Position numbers and translations under genes: made by a program. Below the pieces are notes generated by a model. It was not told where the DNA came from and did no database searches. It was given only the letters and a program-made list of their open reading frames with translations. DNA of 64,000 nucleotides from Brevibacterium linens ATCC 9172 (GTDB lineage: Bacteria; Actinomycetota; Actinomycetes; Actinomycetales; Brevibacteriaceae), in assembly GCF_900169165.1 (NCBI RefSeq), contig NZ_FXYY01000010.1, positions 62,001 to 126,000 on the forward strand, in the 5' to 3' direction. Shown piece by piece: positions 42,464-51,390 of this stretch. Position 1 is the stretch's first letter, and every line of letters starts with the position of its first letter.

Positions 42464-43819
42464 ATGACCGCACTGCCTGACGACCTCAGCACCGACGAGA
42501 TCATCCGATCCCTGGCATCGGGCCGACCGACGACGTGGCTCCGCTCCACCCCCACCGAGGCGGCCCTGCCCGATCTCGGCGCGGTCATGGATTCCGCGGC
42601 GGCCCGGTTCGACTGCTTCGCCCCCTGGTTCGCGACGACCTTCCCGGAGACATCGACGGTCCCGGCCGAACTCGCCGAGGCGTTCCCGGAAGCCGGCGGC
42701 GGAATGATCGAATCGACCCTGATGCCGGCACCGGCGGCGCAGCGTCGCCTCGACGATCTGTTCGGATCCGACCTGGTCGGACGGCTGTGGCTCAAGCGCG
42801 ACGACAGTCTGCCGGTGAGCGGGTCGATCAAGGCCCGTGGCGGCTTCCACGAGGTGCTCGAATTCGCCGAGGCGGTCGCCGCTGACCATGGCCTCGACGT
42901 ACTCGATCCCGCCACCTATTCGAGTGTTCAGTTCCGTGAGATCGCCGCGAACCACCGCATCGTCGTCGGATCGACCGGCAACCTCGGGCTGTCGATCGGA
43001 ATTCTGAGCGCTCGACTCGGATTCGCTGCGTCGGTGCATATGTCTGCCGATGCCCGGGAATGGAAGAAGACGATGCTGCGCGACCACGGCGTCGACGTCA
43101 TCGAACATGTCGGCGACTTCGTCGAAGCCGTCGAAGCCGGCCGCGCCTCGGCGGAAACTGCTGCGAACACGCACTTCGTCGACGATGAGGACTCGGTGAG
43201 CCTCTTCGCCGGATACTCGGTGGCAGCGCTGCGACTGAAACGCCAGTTCGCGGCCGTCGGCGTGACCATCGATGATCGCAATCCGCTCACTGTCTATCTG
43301 CCGTGCGGAATCGGAGGCGGGCCCGGGGGAGTGACCTTCGGACTCCGACGTGTCTTCGGCACGGCGGTGCGCTGCATCTTCGTCGAACCCAGTCGGGCCC
43401 CAGCGATGTTCCTCGGCGTGCGCACCGGCCGGCACAGCGACATCTCCGTGCAGGACATCGGCCTGACCGGAGTCACCGCGGCCGACGGGTTGGCGGTCGC
43501 CCGCCCGTCACGCTTCATCGGACCGACGATCGGGCCGCTGATCTCCGGTTTCGCTGCGATCCCCGACGAGGTCATCCGGGCCGGAGTCGGGGTGCTCCAC
43601 GAAACCGAAGGCATCGACGTCGAACCCTCGGCAACCGCCGGACTGACCATCCCGTGGCGGATGGGCGACGCAGCGGCCGAATCGGCGCCGGGCATCCACT
43701 TGGTGTGGCTCACCGGTGGGGCGATGGTCCCCGACGATGAGTGCGCCGCCTACGTCGATGAAGGACGAGGGCTCGTGGAACGGATCGGCAGCACCGCCTC
43801 GGCGATCTTCGTCGACTGA
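42464..43819 (+). CDS. dsdA: D-serine ammonia-lyase (D-serine dehydratase)
   Basis: 451 aa PLP enzyme that converts D-serine to pyruvate and ammonia. The PLP lysine is in LPVSGSIKARGGFHEVLEF (about 106-124), the phosphate loop is VVGSTGNLGLSIG, and YLPCGIGGGPGGVTFGL and HLVWLTGGAMVP are DsdA signatures. Length matches the E. coli enzyme. ATG 42464 is chosen on family length. No dsdX or dsdC gene is adjacent. Three short repeats follow its stop (see findings). Confidence 0.92.
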   Translation: MTALPDDLSTDEIIRSLASGRPTTWLRSTPTEAALPDLGAVMDSAAARFDCFAPWFATTFPETSTVPAELAEAFPEAGGGMIESTLMPAPAAQRRLDDLFGSDLVGRLWLKRDDSLPVSGSIKARGGFHEVLEFAEAVAADHGLDVLDPATYSSVQFREIAANHRIVVGSTGNLGLSIGILSARLGFAASVHMSADAREWKKTMLRDHGVDVIEHVGDFVEAVEAGRASAETAANTHFVDDEDSVSLFAGYSVAALRLKRQFAAVGVTIDDRNPLTVYLPCGIGGGPGGVTFGLRRVFGTAVRCIFVEPSRAPAMFLGVRTGRHSDISVQDIGLTGVTAADGLAVARPSRFIGPTIGPLISGFAAIPDEVIRAGVGVLHETEGIDVEPSATAGLTIPWRMGDAAAESAPGIHLVWLTGGAMVPDDECAAYVDEGRGLVERIGSTASAIFVD

Positions 43820-43909
43820 ACCACGTGCTCCCGACTGAACCGTGTGTCGACCAGCGTGTCCCTGGACTGAACGGCGTGCCCCGGCTGGGGCCGGGCCACG
43901 CCGCGTCGG

Positions 43910-46900
43910 TCACCAGTCCCAGGGGTTGTCGCTGACAGTGATGACGATCTTGCCGTCGACAATCTCGGCGGTGCCGTTGAGGTCGAAGGACACGGTGTCA
44001 TCGAAGGGTTCGGACTCGTCGAACATGTCGTAGGTGCCGGTCACGAGGGCCTCACCGGACGTGTTCGAGGAGATCAGCCACGCCGGACCGCCGTTCGGAC
44101 CGGTCGCGTCCTCCGGGTTCGAGTACTGGTCGGCACCCAAGGAGTCATCGGCGACGGTCACCGTCGGATACGACGAGATCGACCAGGTGAGTCCGGTGGC
44201 GTCATAGCTTTCGGCCAGTGAGGATCCGAACGGGCACCCGTCGGGCTGGGCGACGGACTTCTTCGCGCAGCTGTCGATGAGGGTCTTGACCTGTTTGTCG
44301 ACCTCGGTGCGGAACGCGTCCGAGGGGTGGGCTGAGAGCACCGGCGTCTCCTCGCCCTCCATGTTCGCGTCATCGCCGAGGAACGCCCGCACCTCGACCG
44401 CGTCGGCGGTGATGAGATCGGACTTCTCGGCCAGGTCGATCGTGTAGAGACCGGGGAAGGCCGGCAGGGACAGGGTCGACCCGTCGCTGTCGACGTCGAT
44501 TCCGTTGACCTTGACCTTCTTGAGGCCGGGAGTGTCGACGGTGAGAGTGAGCAGGTCCGGGCTCTTGAGCGCCCAGTCGTCGAAGAACAGCGCCTTCTTC
44601 CCCGCTTTGTACAGGGTCAGGGTGCTGTTGCCCTTGGAACCGCCGACATCGTAGGTGACTGCGACCGTCGCCGTGTCTCCTGAGATCTCGGCGTCTTCGA
44701 CGGCGACATCGTCGGGCAGTGCCTTCGAGCCGCCGAGGACGTCGTTGGTCAGCAGGGTGCGTGACTCCTGCGGAACGTCGACGTCAGCGACCTTGAGTGC
44801 ACCTTTGGCGTCACCGTCGGAGAGCTCCGAGAAGTACTTCTCCACCGTCGCCTCGGGGCCGAACATGTGCCCGTTGAGCTGGGTGACGACGATGATCGCG
44901 GCCACGAGGAGGAGGGCGGCACCGCCGGCGACGACTGAGACGAGCTTCGCCTTCTTCTTGTCGAAGGGTTGGGCCGGACCCGCGTACGGCTGCGCGGCGT
45001 ACATTCCCTGCGGAGCCGAGTACGACTGCTGGCCGGCCGAACCCTGCGGCCAGGCATAAGCCTGCTGGTCGGACGGAGTCGGAGGCGGCGGTGGACCCTG
45101 CTGCGGGCCTTGCTGCGGAGCGCCCGGGGCGGAGAACTGCTGGGGGCCCTGTTGCAGTCCCTGCTGCGGAGCGCCCGGATGACTGCCAGGTTGGCTTCCC
45201 GGATGGGCCTGCGGCTGACCCTGCCCCTGACCCTGCGAGCCGAACGCGTCCGGCGATGCCGGCTGGCCCTGATAACCGGCGGGCCCTTGCGGTCCGACTT
45301 CGCCAGGTCCGGGAGCGATCGGCGGCGGTGTCGGAGCTGCAGCCCCAGCCAGATCGGGATGGACGAACGCGAACTGCGGTTCGCTCATTCCCAGATACGG
45401 TCCCCAGTGCGGGTGCACCGTCCGCCCGGCGGCGATCCGTGCCACCGCGGGGAAGGTGAGGGCGAGACGTGGGCCGAGCGTGCGCGAGAGCACCTCGATG
45501 ACCCCACCCCAGAGGGCGAAGATGAGGAAGGTCCAGGCCAACGGGCCGATCCCCGCACGAGCCGCACCGGAACCGCCGAAGAACATGGCCGCCTCGGCGG
45601 ATCCGGACATCGACATGTTCGCGGGAATGGCCAGCAGCGACAGCAGACCCCAGACGAGGCAGAACGCCACCGGCAGCTTCCACGCACTCGACCACTGCTG
45701 CTTGTCCTGCTCGATCACGGTCCAGGCCGGTCGACGCGTGACGGTGGCGACGACCGTGGCGATCAGCACGGTGACCGCAACGACGAGCAGTCCCAGCCAC
45801 AGCAGGCCGGGAGCCTCGCGGCTGAACAGGGTGAGGCTTTCGGAGAAGGTGTCCGAGTAGAAGCCCAAGTCGCCCTGGGCGGTGGCGCTGATTCCGCCGA
45901 GGTGGGTCAGCGAGGTGAGGATGAGGCCCATGTTGACGAACGTCAGCGGGACCAGCTGGCCCGGCATCTCGACGGACAGCGGCAAGACGAAGAGCGCGAC
46001 GATCGAGAACACGGCCACGGTGAGGGCCAGGTGGATCCAGGTCACCAGCAGAGGTGGGACGGCCCAGCGCAGGAATGGTGCACCGATCGCCTCGGTGCCC
46101 TTGAAATGCCCGGCGACCCGGCCGGCGATGCTCGTGATGAGGATGACGAGCAGCGGCAGGAAGAACGATCGGGCGGTGACCGCGGAGAAGGAGAAGGTGA
46201 ACGATCCTTCCTCTTCGAGGGCGGAGGCGCGGGCGGCGAAGATGACCTGGAGGAGGAAGAGCACGAGCGTCATCGCCAGAGTCGCGACCCCGATGCGGAT
46301 CCACGTGGACACCCGATTGGGCGCGGGGGATCGGCGTTCGCTGATCTTCGTCATCCACCACAGCAGACCCACAATGACGATGGTGACCACCAGAGGTGCT
46401 CCGGTGGTGAAGATGCTCAGCTGGGCATTGAAGCCGTCAGGGGCGTTGATGTCCAGGCGCAGCGCCGCCGAACCGAACAGCGACAGCGCCATGAGGATGA
46501 ACGGCAGGGCGTAGTTGAGGCTGTCGAGGTTGAGTCCGGTCTCCCCCGTCACGGAGTCGAACTCCGACATCGACGTGAGGATGGCAGTGAGGATGATGGA
46601 GACGATGATGCCGCCGAGGAGGGCGATCCCCGGTGGGATCAGCGCGGTTTTCCACGTGGATCCCTTCCCCAGCGCCGAGGCGAACTTCGACTTCGGTGCG
46701 TTCGCAGGGTAACCCGGTGGTGCAGGGTAGGGCATCGGACCGGATTGGCCAGGAGGGTAGGGTCCCTGTTGGTGAGGGGCTTGCTGGTAGGGGCCGGAGC
46801 CCTGTGGGTAGAGCCCCTGTTGGTAAGCGTCCTGTTGGTAAGCGTCCTGTTGGTAAGCGTCCTGTTGGTAAGCGTCCTGTTGGTAAGCGTCCTGTTGGTA

Positions 46901-47359
46901 AGGGCCCGAGCCTTGCAGGTACGCGCCCTGCTGATAGGCGCCCTGCTGGTAGGCATTCTGCTGGTCGGGGCTCTGCTGGTAGGGATCGGGTTGGTTGGTG
47001 CCGGGCCCTTGAGCGTACGGGTCGGCTGTCTGTCCGGCGGTGGGTGATCCGTCTTCGGGCGGTGCCCAGCGAGCGGTCTCCTCGGTGGAATCGGAATTGT
47101 CGGCCGCTGCTGAATCTGCAGAACCGATCGTTTCCGAGCTCTCGGCATCGGAGGCAGGATCGGAAGTGGAGTCGGGTCCGACAGAATCCATCACTTCGGT
47201 CGCGTCATCTTCCTGAGCCTGGGGAGAGTCCGGAGCCTCGGTGCCCGCCTCATCAGACGATTCGGGACTCTCCTGGTCCTCAGCAGCCTGGTCTTCGGCG
47301 GTCTGATCCTTCGGATCCTCGGCGGCGGTCGGTGTCGTCTCGTCGGATTCGTCGTGCAT
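43910..47359 (-). CDS. Large membrane protein with Q/Y-rich and acidic disordered regions
   Basis: 1149 aa. Residues 1-115 are acidic and disordered; about 115-225 are Gln/Tyr/Pro-rich with QQDAY repeats (15-bp DNA repeat). Then come roughly eleven hydrophobic helices, a second Gln/Pro/Gly-rich cytosolic stretch (about 700-800), one more helix (VVAGGAALLLVAAIIVVTQL) and an extracytoplasmic C-terminal half with a DUF4878-like start (FGPEATVEKYFSELSDGDAKGAL) and TcaA-like beta domains. No catalytic motif. Likely an envelope stress or wall-associated protein; function unknown. Divergent from the 296-aa membrane protein. Confidence 0.8.
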   Translation of the reverse strand: MHDESDETTPTAAEDPKDQTAEDQAAEDQESPESSDEAGTEAPDSPQAQEDDATEVMDSVGPDSTSDPASDAESSETIGSADSAAADNSDSTEETARWAPPEDGSPTAGQTADPYAQGPGTNQPDPYQQSPDQQNAYQQGAYQQGAYLQGSGPYQQDAYQQDAYQQDAYQQDAYQQDAYQQGLYPQGSGPYQQAPHQQGPYPPGQSGPMPYPAPPGYPANAPKSKFASALGKGSTWKTALIPPGIALLGGIIVSIILTAILTSMSEFDSVTGETGLNLDSLNYALPFILMALSLFGSAALRLDINAPDGFNAQLSIFTTGAPLVVTIVIVGLLWWMTKISERRSPAPNRVSTWIRIGVATLAMTLVLFLLQVIFAARASALEEEGSFTFSFSAVTARSFFLPLLVILITSIAGRVAGHFKGTEAIGAPFLRWAVPPLLVTWIHLALTVAVFSIVALFVLPLSVEMPGQLVPLTFVNMGLILTSLTHLGGISATAQGDLGFYSDTFSESLTLFSREAPGLLWLGLLVVAVTVLIATVVATVTRRPAWTVIEQDKQQWSSAWKLPVAFCLVWGLLSLLAIPANMSMSGSAEAAMFFGGSGAARAGIGPLAWTFLIFALWGGVIEVLSRTLGPRLALTFPAVARIAAGRTVHPHWGPYLGMSEPQFAFVHPDLAGAAAPTPPPIAPGPGEVGPQGPAGYQGQPASPDAFGSQGQGQGQPQAHPGSQPGSHPGAPQQGLQQGPQQFSAPGAPQQGPQQGPPPPPTPSDQQAYAWPQGSAGQQSYSAPQGMYAAQPYAGPAQPFDKKKAKLVSVVAGGAALLLVAAIIVVTQLNGHMFGPEATVEKYFSELSDGDAKGALKVADVDVPQESRTLLTNDVLGGSKALPDDVAVEDAEISGDTATVAVTYDVGGSKGNSTLTLYKAGKKALFFDDWALKSPDLLTLTVDTPGLKKVKVNGIDVDSDGSTLSLPAFPGLYTIDLAEKSDLITADAVEVRAFLGDDANMEGEETPVLSAHPSDAFRTEVDKQVKTLIDSCAKKSVAQPDGCPFGSSLAESYDATGLTWSISSYPTVTVADDSLGADQYSNPEDATGPNGGPAWLISSNTSGEALVTGTYDMFDESEPFDDTVSFDLNGTAEIVDGKIVITVSDNPWDW
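46816..46890. repeat. Five perfect 15-bp tandem repeats
   Basis: CCTGTTGGTAAGCGT five times in a row without mismatch, plus a sixth copy that breaks at its end (46891-46904). On the coding (minus) strand each unit gives QQDAY. Degenerate relatives (YQQGAY) flank it on both sides. Being a multiple of three, copy-number change alters repeat length without frameshift. Confidence 0.95.
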
Positions 47360-47532
47360 ACCCAGTCCTCAAGTGCAGTTGCCTGACAGCTGCGCAATGT
47401 AGTTCAAATCGAAACAATCAACTGAGCAGATCAAGCATGTGTAGTTCACAACTTATATTAGGCTGTTAATGCAAGAGAAGTTCTATATTGGGACTTTTTC
47501 TGAAATACGGCGTGATCGATCTGGAGTTACGG

Positions 47533-48423
47533 ATGAGTACGAACCCTCCCGGGCGCGGGGATGAGAACGAATGGGACGTCAACGACCGGTCGGGAAGCCA
47601 ATGGTCCTCGCAGCCCGGATCCCAGCCGGGACCCCCGCCGAGCCCGCAGTCAGGACCCCAGTCGGGCAACGGTTGGAGCACTCCGCCGCAGCGCCCCTAT
47701 ATCCAGACCCCGCACTCGCAGAGCGGCCCGCCTCACGGCGTCGGCCAGCCTCCTCACCAGCAACCGCCCCCGCCGCCACCTGGCTATGGTCCGGGACCGT
47801 ATCAGCGGGCCGGACAGCCCGCGCAGAAGAAGCGCGGAGGACTCATCGCTCTTCTCGTCATCGTCGGCATCGTCCTCGCCGGTGGCATCGGATGGGGCGC
47901 GGCGACCTTCTTCTCGAAGGACTCCGATGATCCCGACACCGTCGCCTCCACGACTGAGCCGACGAACTCCGCCAGCGACGACGGTTCGGCCGCGGCCGGC
48001 CAGCCACCCGAACCCACCGAGACCGAATCGGCGCTGCCCGACGACCCGAAGAAGGCACTCGAACAGCTCGCCGACTCCGACGGGAAGACTGCGAAGAGCG
48101 AACTCAACGGCAAATGGGTGCCGCAGCTGAGCTCGAAGAAGGTCGGTCTTAAAGCCGAAGGAAAGACCTGGGACGAAGAAGCGATCCTCGAAGAATTCGA
48201 AGGACTGCGCGAAGAGTTCCCCCGCGTGAAGCTCATCTGGTCCGGCGACTTCGGCAGCTTCAAGGAAGACAATTTCTGGGTCACCGTCGTCGGCATCGGA
48301 TACGACGACCCCGAAGACGCCCTGTCCTGGTGCTCATCGCACGGACTCGGCCCCGACAGCTGCTATGCCAAACAGCTCAACACCTCCGGCGGCCACGACG
48401 GAACGACCCGCCTGCAGGACTGA
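47533..48423 (+). CDS. Single-pass membrane protein with Pro/Gln-rich cytosolic tail
   Basis: 296 aa. Residues 1-95 are Pro/Gln/Ser/Gly-rich and disordered; one membrane helix at about 104-126 (LIALLVIVGIVLAGGIGWGAA); an acidic Ser/Thr linker; then a ~120-residue outside domain (LNGKWVPQLSSKKVGL ... YGDDPEDALSWCSSHGLGPDSCYAKQL in pattern) with two Cys that may form a disulfide. Similar tails on the divergent 1149-aa protein suggest the two act together. ATG 47533 follows CTGGAGTTACGG. Function unknown. Confidence 0.82.
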   Translation: MSTNPPGRGDENEWDVNDRSGSQWSSQPGSQPGPPPSPQSGPQSGNGWSTPPQRPYIQTPHSQSGPPHGVGQPPHQQPPPPPPGYGPGPYQRAGQPAQKKRGGLIALLVIVGIVLAGGIGWGAATFFSKDSDDPDTVASTTEPTNSASDDGSAAAGQPPEPTETESALPDDPKKALEQLADSDGKTAKSELNGKWVPQLSSKKVGLKAEGKTWDEEAILEEFEGLREEFPRVKLIWSGDFGSFKEDNFWVTVVGIGYDDPEDALSWCSSHGLGPDSCYAKQLNTSGGHDGTTRLQD

Positions 48424-48475
48424 CGAACCCCTCGCCGAGGCGGCCCGACCGTGGACCTACCAGGGCACCGAGATT

Positions 48476-49894
48476 TCACGCTCGGATCTTGCGCCGGTTG
48501 TTCACCGCGAATACCCCAATGCCGATGACGAGCCAGATCGCTCCGATGACCAGGGCCAGAGGGTTTGCGCTGACGAGCACGGCGATGAGCAGACCGGCGC
48601 CGATGACCGGAATGACGCCGTGGTTGAACCAATTGGGAGTCTCGCTGCCCTGCTTCTTCACGAGAAAGTATCCGACCACCGACGCCTGCAGGAAGATGAA
48701 CGCCGTCAGCGCCCCGACATTGACGATCGAGGTCAGCTGGTCGAGCCCGTCGGCACGGGTCGCCGCCCACCCGGCCACGATCACATTGCCGCCGGCGGCC
48801 ACGAGGATTCCCTTCCACGGAACACCGGTCTTCGGGGCCACCTCGGCGAGGAATTTCGGCACCTGACGGGACCGTCCCATGTCCATGAGGATGCGGGAGC
48901 CTGCGGCCTGACCGATCATCGCGGAGAACGCCGCGCCCACGGCCTTGGCCAAGGCGAGCAGCCAGTGCAGCCACGGGCCGAGAGTCGAGTCGACGGCGTC
49001 GTAGTAGGCGGCTCCCTCGAGCGAAGGATCTGCCTGCAGCTCCGCCGGGGTCAGCGGTGAGAGCAGACTGCCCACCCAGGTCTGCGCGACGAAGAAGACG
49101 CCGGCGAGCACGAGGCAGATGAGCGTGGCCCGGCCGACGATCCGCGGCCCGCCCTTGGCCTCCTCGGAGAACGTCGCAAGCGAATCGAAGCCGAGGTAGG
49201 ACAGGACGGCCACGGACACGGCCGCGAGCACCGCGGTCACGGAGAACGCATCGACCCCGGTCAGCGGCGTCAACCATCCCCGTGCCGGCCCCTGCTGGAT
49301 AAGGTAGGCGATGCCGAGGACGAGGACCAAGGCGAGGACGGCCACCTCGGCGAGGACGACCCCGGTGATCACGCGGGAGGCGACCTTGACCCCGGCGAGA
49401 TTGAGCCCGGTGGTCAGCACGACGGCGACGGCCACGAACACCCAGACAGGCAGGGCCGGGAAAATCGAGTTCAGCGCGATCCCGGTGAACAGATAGGCGA
49501 CCGAGGGGATGAAGAGATAGTCGAGGAGAATCATCCACCCGGCGACGAAGCCGGCCGGTTTCCCGATTCCCGCCGAGGCGTAGGCGAAGACCGTGCCCGC
49601 GCGGGGGACCTCCCGTGACATGCGCATATAGCTGACCGCGGTGAAGGCCATGACGATCGTGGCGACGATATAGACCAATGCCACCGCCCCGCCCGACCGG
49701 GCATCGAGAGTGCCGAACACCCCGACGGCGGCCGCCGGGCCGATGAAGACGAGTCCGAAGAAGACGAGCTCGCTCAGGCCGATCGTCCGTTTGAGCGTCC
49801 CACCTCGCGCCGAGGCGGCCGTGCCCTCGGGTGCGGAAGGCTGAGTTTCGCTGTCGACCTGGTTGGACCGATCATCGGCGGTCATATCGTCCAT
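48476..49894 (-). CDS. APC-family amino-acid permease
   Basis: 472 aa, 12 predicted helices. GLSELVFFGLVFIGPAAAVGVFG in helix 1 and GFDSLATFSEEAKGGPR in the helix 6-8 region are typical of the APC superfamily (amino-acid/polyamine importers). The first 35 residues are cytosolic and disordered. ATG 49892-49894 (MDDMTADD) is preferred to an ATG 11 codons upstream. Substrate unknown; it is not co-directional with an obvious catabolic gene. Confidence 0.88.
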   Translation of the reverse strand: MDDMTADDRSNQVDSETQPSAPEGTAASARGGTLKRTIGLSELVFFGLVFIGPAAAVGVFGTLDARSGGAVALVYIVATIVMAFTAVSYMRMSREVPRAGTVFAYASAGIGKPAGFVAGWMILLDYLFIPSVAYLFTGIALNSIFPALPVWVFVAVAVVLTTGLNLAGVKVASRVITGVVLAEVAVLALVLVLGIAYLIQQGPARGWLTPLTGVDAFSVTAVLAAVSVAVLSYLGFDSLATFSEEAKGGPRIVGRATLICLVLAGVFFVAQTWVGSLLSPLTPAELQADPSLEGAAYYDAVDSTLGPWLHWLLALAKAVGAAFSAMIGQAAGSRILMDMGRSRQVPKFLAEVAPKTGVPWKGILVAAGGNVIVAGWAATRADGLDQLTSIVNVGALTAFIFLQASVVGYFLVKKQGSETPNWFNHGVIPVIGAGLLIAVLVSANPLALVIGAIWLVIGIGVFAVNNRRKIRA

Positions 49895-49994
49895 CGTGGT
49901 GCCCGTCTTTCGAAGTATGTGCTTCAACTCTACGCGCAGGTCATGGCGTGGTTTCGAGTCCCCGATAGGATCGGGGGAAAAGAAGGAGGCCCGG

Positions 49995-50387
49995 ATGACG
50001 CATCACCCGCAGATGATCCAGCCCGGAGGGGTCCCGCCGCAAGGCGTGCCTGCGAAGAAACCGTCGGTGGTGTGGGGAATCCTCCTCATCATCGCCGGAG
50101 TTCTCGGCCTCGGGGTGGGACTGTGCATCCTTGTCATCCCGATGTTCCTGTTCCTCCTCGGAGGCGGTGGCAACGTCGACGCCTTCGACGATGTCGCCTC
50201 CGGCTTCTTCATCACCGGTTTCGTTGTGGCTGTCATATCCGTTCTGGTGCTCATCGCCGGGATCGTCCTCACCACCGTCGTCGCGAGGAAGCGGCGCCGA
50301 ATGCGACCGCAGGTCCGGATGGTCAGGCCCCCTGGCGGGCCGCCGTTTCAGCAGACTCCCGGAGGACCTCCAACGCCGAGGCGATGA
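49995..50387 (+). CDS. Small two-TM membrane protein, unknown
   Basis: 130 aa. A Pro/Gln/Gly-rich start (res 1-22), two hydrophobic helices (about 27-57 and 72-95) joined by GGGGNVDAFDDVAS, and a basic C-terminal tail (KRRRMRPQVRMVRPPGG). AAGGAGGCCCGG gives a strong ribosome site. Layout resembles actinobacterial DUF4190-type proteins, but I make no firm assignment. Its last 65 bp overlap the remnant LysR gene on the other strand. Confidence 0.7.
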   Translation: MTHHPQMIQPGGVPPQGVPAKKPSVVWGILLIIAGVLGLGVGLCILVIPMFLFLLGGGGNVDAFDDVASGFFITGFVVAVISVLVLIAGIVLTTVVARKRRRMRPQVRMVRPPGGPPFQQTPGGPPTPRR

Positions 50388-50616
50388 TCGGCTGAGCGCC
50401 CGAACCACGGCGGACGCCCGAGAGGATCTTCCGCGACGGCACCGGATCACCGCGCAGCGGCACACGCACCACATCGAAGCCGTCCGGCAGGCGTGCCAGG
50501 CGAGGAATGAGCGCAACTCCGAGTCCCGCGGAGACCAACGACGCACCCGTCTCCCACTCCCGAGACTGATGGGCCTGTTCCGGCTGGAAGCCGGCCGCCG
50601 CACAGCGTCGCGACAC
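50323..50616 (-). pseudogene. LysR regulator remnant, C-terminal third only
   Basis: The frame reads from SRRCAAAGFQPEQAHQSREW through TGASLVSAGLGVALIPRLA to the stop: the end of a LysR effector domain, including the usual AGLGVALIP strand. The DNA-binding domain and about two thirds of the protein are missing. It stops abruptly at about 50616 where the GntR remnant begins on the other strand. Not expected to be functional. Confidence 0.85.
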
Positions 50617-50617
50617 C

Positions 50618-51270
50618 GAGGATAAGATCTATTCGGCCGCGGGCCTGGCCAAACAGCTCGGCATCTCACTCAGCCCGGTGCGCGAGGCGATGATGGCGCT
50701 CGTGACCGAGGGACCGTCGAGGCCGTGCCCAATCGCGGCTTCCGCCTGGTCAACATCACCGAGGCGGACCTCGAGGAGATCATCGCCATCCGCGTTCTTC
50801 TCGCTGTCCCCGCCGCCCGCAGTCTGGCAGAGGCCGGCAGCGATGACATCGTCGGTCGTGTCCTGAATGCTGACGGCGTACAGGCGGTGACGGACGGGTC
50901 GGTGACCGAGACCGGCGAGGCAACGACCAAATCCGAGGCGATCGTCCGACTGCGCGAACTCGCCGAGGCGACCGTGGCCGCGACCGAGGCCGGCGAACCC
51001 GCCGAGTTCTATACGCAGGACCGCAGGTTCCATGAGGCTCTGCTCGAGCACGGCCTCGGCGGGCGAGCCGCCGCGATCAGCCTGCGCCTGCGCGATCAGT
51101 CGCGCCTCTACCGACGCCAGGATCAGATCGGGACCATCGCGGTCGAGTCCGCTCGCGAGCTGCCGAGGATCGTCGACCTCATCGAGTCGGGGGACTCCGC
51201 CAAGGCGGCCGACCTCGTCACGGCGAACCTCTACTTCTTCAAACGCGTCCCGGCCACAGCCGACGGCTGA
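50618..51270 (+). pseudogene. GntR/FadR regulator remnant: 5' deletion and frameshift
   Basis: From about 50621 the frame reads DKIYSAAGLAKQLGISLSPVREAMMALVTEG, the middle and end of a GntR winged helix lacking its first ~30 residues. At about 50712 one base is missing, and the protein continues in another frame: VPNRGFRLVNITEADLEEIIAIR, then an FCD effector domain (FHEALLEHGLGGRAA, VDLIESGDSAKAADLV) to 51270. It has a lost start and a frameshift, so it is dead. It lies head to head with the LysR remnant. Confidence 0.88.
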
Positions 51271-51390
51271 AGCCCGCTGCGGCGAATCGGTACACCTTCT
51301 TCTCAACTGCACAGGGAGGAACGTGAGCAGTTCAGAGTAGACAGTGCCAAAAGACTGCCTGGGCCTGCCGGGGCGGTGACTGCGCGCCGA

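Noticed and set aside
46803-46915. Tandem repeats as a CRISPR array
   Set aside because: 15-bp units with no spacers, coding for QQDAY within a protein gene.
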